A stretch of 64,000 nt of DNA, from assembly GCA_015863215.1 (NCBI GenBank), contig JACBXN010000067.1, positions 1 through 64,000 on the forward strand, written 5' to 3'. Of the stretch, positions 54,479 to 62,900 are shown in pieces. The notes beneath the pieces were generated by a model. It ran no database searches. It saw only the letters and a list, made by a program, of their open reading frames with translations, and was not told the DNA's origin. Each line of letters begins with the position of its first letter. The first letter of the stretch is position 1. The position numbers were made by a program, and so were the translations under genes. Origin of the DNA: Aerococcaceae bacterium DSM 111176. GTDB lineage: Bacteria; Bacillota; Bacilli; Lactobacillales; Aerococcaceae.

Positions 54479-55465
54479 ATGATTAAATTAGGAACAATCG
54501 GCACATCTTGGATAACCGAACAATTCATCGACGCAGCAGTAAATAGCGGCGAATACGCACTCGCTTACGTCCAATCAAGAAATATCGCCAAAGCCCAAAC
54601 CATCGTCGACAAATTTGGAGCAGGCAAAGCTATCGACTCTGTGGAAAGTATGGTAGAACAATCAGATCTAACTGCGATTTATATTGCCAGCCCAAATAGT
54701 CTCCACTTCGAACATGCCAAATTAGCAGTCACAAACAAAAAGCATGTCATTGTTGAAAAGCCAATCTTTGCAAACCTTGAGCAATGGGATGAAATAAATG
54801 CGTTAGCCAAAGAAAATGGCGTATACGTCATTGAAGCAGCGCGCCATATTCAAACAAAAACTTACAAGCATTTAAAGAATTTGATTGAGTTTAAACAAAG
54901 TGCTAAACAATACCCATTTTTAGGGGCAAATTTAAATATCGGTCAATACTCATCTAAATATGATCAATACCAACAAGGACAACAAACGAATACATTCATT
55001 CCTAATGTTTTTAATCCTGAATTTGCTGGTGGATCACTATATGATATTGGAATTTACCCACTATATGTTGCTGTCGATTTATTTGGGAAACCACAAAATG
55101 CCGTAATGCATGTGGTTAAAGGTTCAAACGATATTGATTTATTTAATCATGCGATTTTAGAATATGATGGCTTTAACATCTCCATTTTTAATTCTAAAGC
55201 CGTTCATTCTGTCTTACATAGTGAATTTTACTTTGATAATGAGTTAATAAAAGTCAACAACATTACAGATATCGACACGATTGAAGTCATTTCAAAAGCA
55301 GAAAATAAAGTCCTTGATTTATCCTATCCAGTAACCAATCCAATGGATGATGAAGTAGTGGCTTTTGCAAGTATCATTAATGGCCAAGACGCGGATAAAT
55401 ATAGTCAATTATTACAACTCAGCCGTGATGTTATTGAAGTTATTACTGAATTGAAAAGAGGGTAA
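54479..55465 (+). CDS. Gfo/Idh/MocA-family oxidoreductase
   Basis: 328 aa. N-terminal Rossmann domain (IKLGTIGTSWITEQFIDAA, IYIASPNSLHFEHAKLA, HVIVEKPIFANLEQW with the conserved EKP) and C-terminal substrate domain (about 125-310, GGSLYDIGIYPLYVAVDLFG). NAD(P)-dependent sugar or inositol-type dehydrogenase; the substrate cannot be read. Five bases before the VOC gene, so the two form a unit. Confidence 0.92.
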   Translation: MIKLGTIGTSWITEQFIDAAVNSGEYALAYVQSRNIAKAQTIVDKFGAGKAIDSVESMVEQSDLTAIYIASPNSLHFEHAKLAVTNKKHVIVEKPIFANLEQWDEINALAKENGVYVIEAARHIQTKTYKHLKNLIEFKQSAKQYPFLGANLNIGQYSSKYDQYQQGQQTNTFIPNVFNPEFAGGSLYDIGIYPLYVAVDLFGKPQNAVMHVVKGSNDIDLFNHAILEYDGFNISIFNSKAVHSVLHSEFYFDNELIKVNNITDIDTIEVISKAENKVLDLSYPVTNPMDDEVVAFASIINGQDADKYSQLLQLSRDVIEVITELKRG

Positions 55466-55470
55466 TCATC

Positions 55471-55854
55471 ATGTTAATCGAACATATCGCAATGTATGTA
55501 GATGATTTAGAAGGCGCTCGTCAATTTTTTGAAACATATTTCAAAGCAACGTCGAATGAAAAATACCATAACCAAAATACCCAGTTCCAATCGTATTTCT
55601 TAACCTTTGATAGTGGGGCGCGTTTAGAAATTATGACACGTCCAGAACATCAATTGGAAGAGAAATCATTATACCGAACAGGATATGTGCATGTTGCCTT
55701 TTCGTTAGGTTCTAAAGAAGCAGTGGATGCTTTAACAGAAGAACTTAATGCAGCAGGGTACGAGATTATTTCTGGACCCCGAACAACAGGCGACGGATAT
55801 TATGAGAGTGCGATGATTGGCTTTGAAGGGAATATGATTGAATTAACGGTTTAA
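55471..55854 (+). CDS. VOC-family (glyoxalase-like) protein
   Basis: 127 aa, two beta-alpha-beta-beta-beta modules. Metal-ligand-type positions are visible: His in IEHIAMYV, Glu in ARLEIMTRPE, His in GYVHVAFSLG and Glu in EGNMIELTV, so a metal-dependent lyase or isomerase is possible. Specific function unknown. Confidence 0.9.
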   Translation: MLIEHIAMYVDDLEGARQFFETYFKATSNEKYHNQNTQFQSYFLTFDSGARLEIMTRPEHQLEEKSLYRTGYVHVAFSLGSKEAVDALTEELNAAGYEIISGPRTTGDGYYESAMIGFEGNMIELTV

Positions 55855-55871
55855 TAATGACGATAAAAATA

Positions 55872-55915
55872 GGACACAGTTTAAGTGATCATGCTTTTGG
55901 CTGTGTCTTTTTTTT
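55872..55915 (+). terminator. Terminator after the VOC gene
   Basis: GACACAG/CTGTGTC with eight T residues. It runs into the 3' end of the convergent rqcH gene. Confidence 0.8.
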
Positions 55916-57617
55916 ATTTTTCAAGTTTTTGAATATTAACTTCTTTTGGTGTCACAAAAAGTGTTTCTTGTCCTTCGTAAATCACATAACCTGGTTTAGC
56001 ACCATTAGGTTTGCGTAAATTTTTAACTTGAACTGTATCAACGGGTACATTAGCAGATGATCTTGATTTTGAATAAAAGGCCGCAATTTCTGCTGCTTCT
56101 GTTTTCGTTTGGTCACTTGGTTTATCGGATAAGACGATAACGTGAGACCCTGGAATATCTTTGGTATGGAACCACCAATGATCCTTACTTGCTTTTTTCA
56201 TTGATAATTCATCATTTTGTTTATTATTGCGTCCGACATAAATCGGAACACCGTCAGATGATACGTATTGGCGGGGTTTCGATTTGGTTTGTTGACGTTT
56301 CTTTTGATTCTTCTTATTTTTAAAGAAATAGCCTTGATCCTCTAATTCATGGCGAATATCCATTAAGTCTTCAATGTCTGCTTGTTCCACTTGAACTAAA
56401 ACCGATTCTAAATAATCATTTTCCTCTTTGGTAATACGTTCTTGGCGATCGATATATTTCAACGAATCACGGTATTTAGCATATTTTTTATAGTATTTTT
56501 GACTGTTTTCGTTTGGTGATAGACGTGGATCTAGTGATACCTCTAAGACTTTATTGTCATCATAATAATTTTCTAACTGGGCCGATTTATCGCCTTTATT
56601 AATTTGATACATATAAGCATTAATTAATTCGCCTTTAAGCTTATATTCATCTGCTGAAGAGGCAGTGTGGCGGTCTTTTTCTAAATTGTTTAACTTGTTG
56701 TTATTGCGTTTTAAAATCTGTTCTAGTCTACTAATTAAGTCACCAGACACTTGGTGGACACGGTCAAAGCGAACTTTTTGAGAATAATAATACTCAACTA
56801 ATTCAGATAACTTATCGAAATGACGGCGCTCGTTATCCCAAATAGGTAAATCACGGTAATAGAAGTGCATTTTATCGTCAGTTTCATGAAGTGTTGGGGT
56901 AGGAGTCATTACTGAATCCATTAATTCACGGAGCGCATTATAAGGCGTATATCCTTCATCACTAATCCAATACTTCAAACTGTTTGCCGCTTCGCGGCCT
57001 AGACCTTGGATAATCTTACTTCCTTTTCCAGAAGATAAATCTTGAGCTTGTGTGCTCGCGAATGTCATTAAATCTGATTGACCCAGTTCAAACAGGTTAA
57101 CTTGATCCTCTTGACTAGGCGGCAAGCGGTACTCAGCGCCTGGTAATAGTAGGCGGTATGAGTTTTGATACGCGGGTACATGTTTTATACAGTCAATAAT
57201 TTTGTTGTTATCGTTTGGATTGACTAAAACAATATTACTATGGCGTCCCATCAATTCAAAATAGAGGTGGAACTGGTGTACATCACCAAAATCGTCACGA
57301 CCGGTCGCTGAAATGCGGATAATACGGTCATTATCGATTTGTTCAAAATCTAATATTTGCGCACCCTCTAAGTTTTTGCGCAGTAACATCGCAAATAACG
57401 GGGCTTGTTTCGGGTTATTTGGTTTCTCGTCTGTTAAATGAAGACGGTAATAGACTGGATGAATTGAGGCATGTAGTCGGTAATTGGTGCGATTATTACG
57501 TACAATGAGCTGAATTTCTTGTTCATAAGGTTGGTAAATTTTCGAAATTCGGCCACCAACCAATTCCTCTCTTAATTCATTAACCATACTTCGAGTGAAA
57601 AAGCCATCAAAAGCCAT
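55914..57617 (-). CDS. rqcH: Ribosome quality control factor RqcH (FbpA/NFACT)
   Basis: Binds stalled 50S-peptidyl-tRNA and adds C-terminal alanine tails that mark truncated peptides for degradation; older annotation is fibronectin-binding protein. 567 aa: NFACT-N (about 1-190, MAFDGFFTRSMVNEL, ELMGRHSNIVLV), HhH and coiled-coil middle (about 200-430) and NFACT-R (about 445-560, YVGRNNKQNDELSMKKASKD, WWFHTKDIPGSHV). GGAGG before the ATG. Monocistronic. Confidence 0.95.
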   Translation of the reverse strand: MAFDGFFTRSMVNELREELVGGRISKIYQPYEQEIQLIVRNNRTNYRLHASIHPVYYRLHLTDEKPNNPKQAPLFAMLLRKNLEGAQILDFEQIDNDRIIRISATGRDDFGDVHQFHLYFELMGRHSNIVLVNPNDNNKIIDCIKHVPAYQNSYRLLLPGAEYRLPPSQEDQVNLFELGQSDLMTFASTQAQDLSSGKGSKIIQGLGREAANSLKYWISDEGYTPYNALRELMDSVMTPTPTLHETDDKMHFYYRDLPIWDNERRHFDKLSELVEYYYSQKVRFDRVHQVSGDLISRLEQILKRNNNKLNNLEKDRHTASSADEYKLKGELINAYMYQINKGDKSAQLENYYDDNKVLEVSLDPRLSPNENSQKYYKKYAKYRDSLKYIDRQERITKEENDYLESVLVQVEQADIEDLMDIRHELEDQGYFFKNKKNQKKRQQTKSKPRQYVSSDGVPIYVGRNNKQNDELSMKKASKDHWWFHTKDIPGSHVIVLSDKPSDQTKTEAAEIAAFYSKSRSSANVPVDTVQVKNLRKPNGAKPGYVIYEGQETLFVTPKEVNIQKLEK

Positions 57618-57687
57618 GCCATCTCCTCCTTTATAAATGTGTTTAGTTGCATTAGATAGTATATCACAGTTATTACCACATGTTTAA

Positions 57688-57704
57688 TGTTATGTTTTAT
57701 AACA
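57688..57704. promoter_or_regulatory. GlnR/TnrA-type box upstream of glnA
   Basis: TGTTA-N7-TAACA matches the consensus TGTNAN7TNACA exactly, about 100 bp before the glnA start. Confidence 0.8.
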
Positions 57705-57802
57705 AATTTTAAAGATTTGGAAAAATAAATTGCGTCATGGTTTATGGAGTTTTATAATTAAAAAATAAATTTTTACGCTGAAAATGAAGACAGGAGAACA
57801 AA

Positions 57803-59137
57803 ATGACAAAAAATTGGTCCAAAGAAACAATCGTAGAAGACGCCCGCAAACATTCAGTGGATTATATCTACTTAGAATTAACGGATTTAAATGGTATTTT
57901 CCGACAATTAGAAATACCCGTCCACGAATTAGAGGACGCATTGGACCAGAAATTGTTAATCGACGGCTCGTCAATCACCGGATTTTCGTCAGTCGAAAAT
58001 AGCGACCTCAAAATCGTCCCCGACTTATCAACCTGGCAAATTATGTCGGTCGAAGACGGCTTCCAATTAGCCCGCTTAATCTGCGACGTGAACACAACCG
58101 ACGACACCCCATTCTTAGGTAATAGCCGACAAATATTAAAACACGTTTTGGAAAATATGGCAGGGATGGGCTTCGATCAATTTAATGTTGGTCTAGAGGC
58201 AGAATTTTTTTTACTACCTAAAGACGAATTTGGAAATCCTATTTTAAAGGGTAATGACCAAGGGAATTACATGCATCATGCACCAGACAGCGATTCGCAC
58301 CGTTGCCGACGTGAAATTGCAGCAACTCTTGGGCGTTTAGGCTTCCATATCGAAGCATTGCATCATGAAGTAGCAGAGGGACAACATGAATTAAGTTGGC
58401 GCTACACGGATGCATTAGATGCGGCGGATAAATTCCAGACAATGAAAGTGGTAACGAAAAGAATTGCGAAAAAATACAATCTACATGCTACTTTTATGGC
58501 AAAACCCATTTATAATTCAGCCGGTTCCGGTATGCATTGTAATATGAGTTTGATGAAAGATGGCGAGAATGTCTTTTATGATAGTGAGTCGGCAGATGGT
58601 TTATCCAAATTAGCAAAACAATTTATCTCTGGTATTTTGACCCATTGTGAAAGTTTTACCGCTATTTGTAACCCTACAGTGAATTCGTATAAGCGCTTAG
58701 TACCTGGATTTGAAGCACCGGTTTATATTGCCTGGAGTCAGAAAAATCGTTCAACTTTACTGCGCATCCCTTCAACACAGGGACAAGCCACGCGTATTGA
58801 ACTGCGAAGTGCTGATCCATCCGCGAATCCGTATCTAGTTTTAGCTGTTGCGTTATCTGCTGGTTTGGACGGGATTAAACTTGAATTAGCTGAAATAGAA
58901 CCAATCAATCAAAATATTTACCACATGACTGAAGAAAAACGTGCGGAAGCTGATGTCCATGAACTCCCACACACATTACTCGACGCCATCCGTAAAATGA
59001 AAAGCAATGACTTTGTATTAAATGTGCTAGGACCGCATTTAACCAAACAATTTATTGATATCAAAACCAGAGAATACTGGAATTATGAAGACCATGTCTC
59101 GCAGTGGGAGTTGGAACATTATTTGAATAAGTATTAA
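57803..59137 (+). CDS. glnA: Glutamine synthetase, type I-alpha
   Basis: ATP-dependent amidation of glutamate. 444 aa, the short GSI-alpha form without the adenylylation insert. DGSSITGF, EAEFFLLPKDEFG, HHEVAEGQHE, GSGMHCNMSL, NPTVNSYKRLVPGFEAP and the C-terminal WELEHYLNKY (the GlnR/TnrA-contact end) are recognisable. At the position of B. subtilis Arg62, which mediates feedback inhibition, this protein has Ser (GFSSVENSD versus GFVRIEESD). No glnR gene lies next to it. Confidence 0.96.
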   Translation: MTKNWSKETIVEDARKHSVDYIYLELTDLNGIFRQLEIPVHELEDALDQKLLIDGSSITGFSSVENSDLKIVPDLSTWQIMSVEDGFQLARLICDVNTTDDTPFLGNSRQILKHVLENMAGMGFDQFNVGLEAEFFLLPKDEFGNPILKGNDQGNYMHHAPDSDSHRCRREIAATLGRLGFHIEALHHEVAEGQHELSWRYTDALDAADKFQTMKVVTKRIAKKYNLHATFMAKPIYNSAGSGMHCNMSLMKDGENVFYDSESADGLSKLAKQFISGILTHCESFTAICNPTVNSYKRLVPGFEAPVYIAWSQKNRSTLLRIPSTQGQATRIELRSADPSANPYLVLAVALSAGLDGIKLELAEIEPINQNIYHMTEEKRAEADVHELPHTLLDAIRKMKSNDFVLNVLGPHLTKQFIDIKTREYWNYEDHVSQWELEHYLNKY

Positions 59138-59185
59138 ATTTCGAAACATTGGGTTATTTTCAAAATGACGTCGATTCAAGTTTGA

Positions 59186-59266
59186 ACTGAAAAATTTCGC
59201 TTGATATTTTTCAGTTTAAGCTTGTCCTGTCCTCATACTGAAAAATAAAGACAATTATTTTTCAGT
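59186..59266. repeat. Palindromic array, 2 units, 51-bp period
   Basis: ACTGAAAAAT at 59186 and 59237, partners ATTTTTCAGT at 59206 and 59257: both arms repeat at exactly 51 bp. Lies between glnA and the trp leader. Confidence 0.85.
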
Positions 59267-59387
59267 TTAGCAACTTTTGGAGCTTATAATGAAAACTAAG
59301 CAATTTCAAACTGGGACCAGTGTATGTGGGGACAAACTCTCCTGTGACAGGGTAAGATAAGCATAAAAACTTCCACGCACTTCACTG

Positions 59388-59416
59388 TTGACTTTAAATT
59401 ATAATCTTGTTAAGAT
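59388..59416 (+). promoter_or_regulatory. Promoter of the trpXYZ leader
   Basis: TTGACT (59388) and TAAGAT (59411) with 17-bp spacing, placing the transcript start near 59423. Confidence 0.65.
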
Positions 59417-59446
59417 AAATTTAATAATTTGAAAGGAGCCAATGGA

Positions 59447-59500
59447 ATGACTGCACGTTTAAACAAAATCAATAATATCTGGCAAAGCTGGCATAGATGA
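59447..59500 (+). CDS. Tryptophan leader peptide (attenuator)
   Basis: Seventeen codons, MTARLNKINNIWQSWHR, behind AAAGGAG at 59432-59438 with eight-base spacing. Trp codons sit at positions 12 and 15, close to the end, as in classical amino-acid attenuators. Two Trp in 17 residues is far above chance. It precedes a tryptophan-type ABC transporter. No detectable similarity is expected for such peptides, so the call rests on ribosome site, codon content and the RNA structures that follow. The first in-frame ATG with a good ribosome site was taken; ATG at 59442 opens a two-codon frame only. Confidence 0.8.
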   Translation: MTARLNKINNIWQSWHR

Positions 59501-59655
59501 GGTTGTAAACTTGGAGAATTCCATGGATACAGCCGTTTTAGCGAACCGTTGTATCTATGTGGCTTACCATTTTACTACCACATAGTACGTTTACGTTAAC
59601 AAACTATGTGGTAGTGGATACCGGGACACGCATAGTTTGTGTTCCGGTATTTTTT
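59492..59655 (+). promoter_or_regulatory. Ribosome-mediated attenuator of trpXYZ
   Basis: Five helices form a mutually exclusive chain. F: 59492-59498 (end of the leader peptide) with 59553-59559. B: 59555-59562 with 59578-59585. C: 59576-59586 with 59603-59613 (11 bp, perfect). D: 59599-59608 with 59631-59640 (10 bp, perfect). E: terminator stem 59619-59629 with 59639-59649, then T6. A ribosome stalled on the Trp codons covers the 5' arm of F; then B and D form and E cannot. With Trp present, F, C and E form and transcription stops. The logic is my inference; the pairings are visible. Confidence 0.75.
59619..59655 (+). terminator. Attenuator terminator
   Basis: TACCGGGACAC/GTGTTCCGGTA with one G-T pair, loop GCATAGTTT and a T-run, 39 bases before trpX. 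Confidence 0.88.
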
Positions 59656-59693
59656 ATATCATCAAATTAAAGTCAATATAAAGGAGAATTATC

Positions 59694-60671
59694 ATGAAAC
59701 AATTTATTAAAGGATTTATCGCATTCGTATTCGCTTTAGTTACATTATCACCATTAGTTACTTCTGCTCAAGAGGACGAATTAAATGTAGCCATCGTTCA
59801 ATTAGTATCGCATCCATCACTTGATGACATTAACGCAGGAATTATAGAAGGCCTAGCTGAAATTGGTTATGAAGAAGGAAACAACTTAACAATTAACCAA
59901 CAAAATTCAGAGGGTGATATGAACTTACTGAATACAATCGCAAATCAAGTCGTTTCAGAGGATCCAGATGTTATTTTCGCAATCACAACACCCGTTGCTC
60001 AAGCATTTCAAAATGCTACAGATGAAATTCCAATTATGATGGCAGGGATAACAGACCCAGTGGGAGCGATGTTAGTAGAATCAATTGAAGCACCAGGGGC
60101 AAATATTACAGGTGTATCAGATGCGATGTCATTAGACGTTCAATTTGAATTATTACAAGAAATGTTGCCAGAAGTTTCTAAGGTTGGATTTATGTATTCG
60201 ACAAATGAAGATAATAGTCAATTAGAGGTAGAAGCGGCAGCTGCTGCAGCTGAGGAATTGGGCTATGAAACACAAATCGAAGGATTATCTTCTGCATTAG
60301 ATATGCAAATGGTTGGCCAAAACCTAGCGAGTCAAGTAGACGTAATTTTCATTGGTGCGGACAATACGATTGCGAGTTCATTTGCGACATTATTAGATGT
60401 TACTGATTCAGAAAATATTCCAGTTATTACAACGATTTCAGATATGATTGAGCAAGGTGCATTAGGTGGTGTGGCGATAAACCAGAAACAAATTGGTTAC
60501 CAAGCAGGATTAATGACACAAGAAATAATTGATGGCACAAATCCAGGAGAAATTCCGGTGCAATTTGTCGAAAATCCAGACACATTAATTAATCCAGAGA
60601 CGGTTGAACGATTAGGTATTGAATTACCAGAATCAGTAAAAGAAAAAGCTACGATGATTGAGGTTGAGTAA
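59694..60671 (+). CDS. trpX: Tryptophan ABC transporter substrate-binding protein TrpX
   Basis: ABC_sub_bind-family periplasmic-type binding protein, 325 aa. Signal peptide at 1-25 ending TSA-QED; there is no lipobox Cys, so anchoring, if any, must differ from a standard lipoprotein. VAIVQLVSHPSLDDINAGI, AITTPVAQAFQNAT, MMAGITDPVGAMLV and VIFIGADNTI are family landmarks. Tryptophan specificity is inferred from known TrpXYZ relatives in streptococci and from the Trp-codon leader upstream. Confidence 0.85.
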   Translation: MKQFIKGFIAFVFALVTLSPLVTSAQEDELNVAIVQLVSHPSLDDINAGIIEGLAEIGYEEGNNLTINQQNSEGDMNLLNTIANQVVSEDPDVIFAITTPVAQAFQNATDEIPIMMAGITDPVGAMLVESIEAPGANITGVSDAMSLDVQFELLQEMLPEVSKVGFMYSTNEDNSQLEVEAAAAAAEELGYETQIEGLSSALDMQMVGQNLASQVDVIFIGADNTIASSFATLLDVTDSENIPVITTISDMIEQGALGGVAINQKQIGYQAGLMTQEIIDGTNPGEIPVQFVENPDTLINPETVERLGIELPESVKEKATMIEVE

Positions 60672-60673
60672 GT

Positions 60674-61576
60674 ATGAGTATTTATTTAGGCGCGATAACT
60701 GAAGGATTTCTATGGGGAATCATGGGATTAGGCCTATATATCAGTTTTAGAATTTTGAATTTTGCCGATTTAACGAGTGAATCATCATTTACCTTGGGTG
60801 CTGCCATTGCGGTAGCACTCATGAGTAATGGTGTCAATCCATTTGTAGCGACCATCGTTGCTGTTTTTGGTGGGATGATCGCTGGATTTATTACTGGATT
60901 TTTAACAACGGTGTTTGAAATTCCAGGGTTACTGTCGAGTATCATTACGATGACGGGACTTTATTCAATGAATTTACGTATCATGGGTAAACCTAATTCA
61001 AGTTTTAGAGGAACGGACACAATTTTCTCAACACTTGAAAACTTATTTAGTTCTGAATTATTATTAGATGCTGTTGTGGGAATTGTATTCGTTGGTTTAA
61101 TCATATTATTTTTAAATTATTTCTTTAAGACAGACTTTGGTCAAGCTATTATAGCAACTGGGGATAATGTGATTATGGCAATGTCACTTGGAATTAAAAC
61201 GAAATCAATGAGCCGTATCGCATTAATGATAGCGAATGGATTAATTGCTTTAAGTGGGGCATTAATTGCACAAAACAACGGATTCAGTGATGTTTCAATG
61301 GGGACAGGTACTGTAGTTGTGGCGATGGCCTCAATTGTAATTGGTGAAGTATTAATCCGTAAGGATCTATCATTAAATAGTCGCTTACTTTCAATTGTAC
61401 TGGGGGCAATTATTTACCGATTAATTTTAGTCTTCGTTTTACGCCTAGGCTTGAATCCAAATGACTTTAAGCTGATTTCAGCGCTCGTTCTAGCAGTTTT
61501 CTTAGCCTTTCCAAAAGTATCTGCCTTCTTCCAAGAACGACGTCAAAAGGCAAATAATGGAATGGGAGGTTTATAA
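60674..61576 (+). CDS. trpY: Tryptophan ABC transporter permease TrpY
   Basis: 300 aa, about nine membrane helices, BPD_transp_2-like permease of the branched-chain/TrpY group. GLGLYISFRILNFADLTSES near the N-terminus, and ATGDNVIMAMSLGIKTKSM, the cytoplasmic coupling loop, near residue 165. Start two bases after the trpX stop; the stop overlaps trpZ by one base. Confidence 0.88.
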   Translation: MSIYLGAITEGFLWGIMGLGLYISFRILNFADLTSESSFTLGAAIAVALMSNGVNPFVATIVAVFGGMIAGFITGFLTTVFEIPGLLSSIITMTGLYSMNLRIMGKPNSSFRGTDTIFSTLENLFSSELLLDAVVGIVFVGLIILFLNYFFKTDFGQAIIATGDNVIMAMSLGIKTKSMSRIALMIANGLIALSGALIAQNNGFSDVSMGTGTVVVAMASIVIGEVLIRKDLSLNSRLLSIVLGAIIYRLILVFVLRLGLNPNDFKLISALVLAVFLAFPKVSAFFQERRQKANNGMGGL

Positions 61577-62346
61577 TGGCACAATTAGAATTAAAACACG
61601 TCAATAAAACTTTCCACCGTAAAACGGGTGAAGCCGTTCATGTCTTAAACGACATTAATTTAGAAGTTGAAAAGGGCGAAGTGATTGCGATTATCGGAAC
61701 CAATGGTGCCGGAAAATCAACCTTATTAAACGCCTTAGCCGGAAGCATTAAAGTCGATTCAGGTGAGATTTTACTGGCAGATAAACCAATGCAACACTTG
61801 GACCAAGTTGATGCAGCTAAATATATCGGCCGCGTTTTCCAAGATCCCGCAATGGGGACAGCGCCTCGTATGACTGTATTTGAAAACTTAATGCTCGCTA
61901 AAAAGCGTGGCGAATTCCGTGGATTTGGTAAATCACTGACACCAGATAACTTTAAAGACATGCAAGAATATGTCAGCCAATTCCATTTGAATTTAGAAAA
62001 TCGCTTGGAAATCCCAATCGAAAACTTGTCAGGTGGTCAGCGCCAAATCATTTCATTATTAATGGCGACGATGCAAGAACCTGAGTTGTTATTACTCGAT
62101 GAACATACGGCTGCACTTGACCCGCGTACAGCCAAACAAGTAATGACTACGACGCAAGAAATGGTACGTGATAAGGAACTAACTACGATTATGATCACGC
62201 ATCATCTCCAAGATGCCTTAACATACAGTGACCGCATTGTATTAATGCATCAAGGTCAAATTCAACAAATTTATAATCAAGAAGAAATCCAATCTCTACA
62301 ATCAGGAGATCTATATCAATATATGGAAGAGATAGTGTTAGGATAA
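61576..62346 (+). CDS. trpZ: Tryptophan ABC transporter ATPase TrpZ
   Basis: 256-aa ABC ATPase. Walker A IIGTNGAGKSTLL, Q-loop near VFQDPAMG, signature NLSGGQRQ, Walker B LLLLDEHTAALDP (His in place of the usual Pro after Glu, common in this group) and the switch His in MITHHLQD. Completes the transporter; a strong terminator follows. Confidence 0.9.
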   Translation: MAQLELKHVNKTFHRKTGEAVHVLNDINLEVEKGEVIAIIGTNGAGKSTLLNALAGSIKVDSGEILLADKPMQHLDQVDAAKYIGRVFQDPAMGTAPRMTVFENLMLAKKRGEFRGFGKSLTPDNFKDMQEYVSQFHLNLENRLEIPIENLSGGQRQIISLLMATMQEPELLLLDEHTAALDPRTAKQVMTTTQEMVRDKELTTIMITHHLQDALTYSDRIVLMHQGQIQQIYNQEEIQSLQSGDLYQYMEEIVLG

Positions 62347-62360
62347 TTTATCAATCAAAG

Positions 62361-62412
62361 AACCGCCTAGAATTAATGTTTTGAGAACATTGATTCTAGA
62401 CGGTTTTGTTTT
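62361..62412 (+). terminator. trpZ terminator
   Basis: A 20-bp stem with few mismatches (62361-62380 with 62387-62406), 6-nt loop, T-rich exit. Confidence 0.92.
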
Positions 62413-62471
62413 GTATTTAATCTGAACTGTTGCGGAAAATCTCCATAGAAAAAATATATTAAATGCGGTGC

Positions 62472-62621
62472 ACCAAGTTGGTTCATGGACCAAATAAAAT
62501 TAATTCCGATGTACCAAGTTGGTTCAAGGACCAAATAAAATTAATGCCGTTGCACCAAGTTGGTTCATGGATCATACAAATATAAAGCCGATGTACCAAG
62601 TTGTTGCATTAAAGCACACTA
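62472..62621. repeat. Palindromic tandem array, 4 units, 41-bp period
   Basis: ACCAAGTTGG or its variant ACCAAGTTGT starts at 62472, 62513, 62554 and 62595, each 41 bp apart. Units contain TTGGT..ACCAA inverted arms. The fourth unit is degenerate. The next 220 bp, up to the promoter at 62844, hold nothing I recognise. Confidence 0.9.
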
Positions 62622-62843
62622 ATTTAAAAATGAAGTTATTTGCAAACTCGAAAACCCCCTTTAAAGCATAAAATTTCTACAACCAAGTTCACGTAACTGT
62701 CTTAACGACTACCATTATTAAACCACCAACTCTATCATCTCAACAATTTTTTCCAACTCAATTCTCCATACCATACTTTCAAAAAGAGTTTTCAGAAAAT
62801 GTGAGAAAACAATGAGTAAATTAACGCAAAATTTACAATTTAC

Positions 62844-62852
62844 TGGTATAAT
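62844..62852 (+). promoter_or_regulatory. Extended -10 promoter of the lipoprotein gene
   Basis: TGG-TATAAT, about 50 bp before the GTG start; no good -35 is seen, as is usual for extended -10 promoters. Confidence 0.55.
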
Positions 62853-62900
62853 AAAGATAGAATGAAAACACTTGCATGAGAGGAAGAGGGGGCGTTATTT

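Noticed and set aside
59576-59655. T-box riboswitch in front of trpXYZ
   Set aside because: GTGGATACCGGGAC faintly recalls the T-box word, but the leader is only about 230 nt, begins with a translated peptide with Trp codons, lacks a recognisable Stem I, and the terminator competes with other helices.
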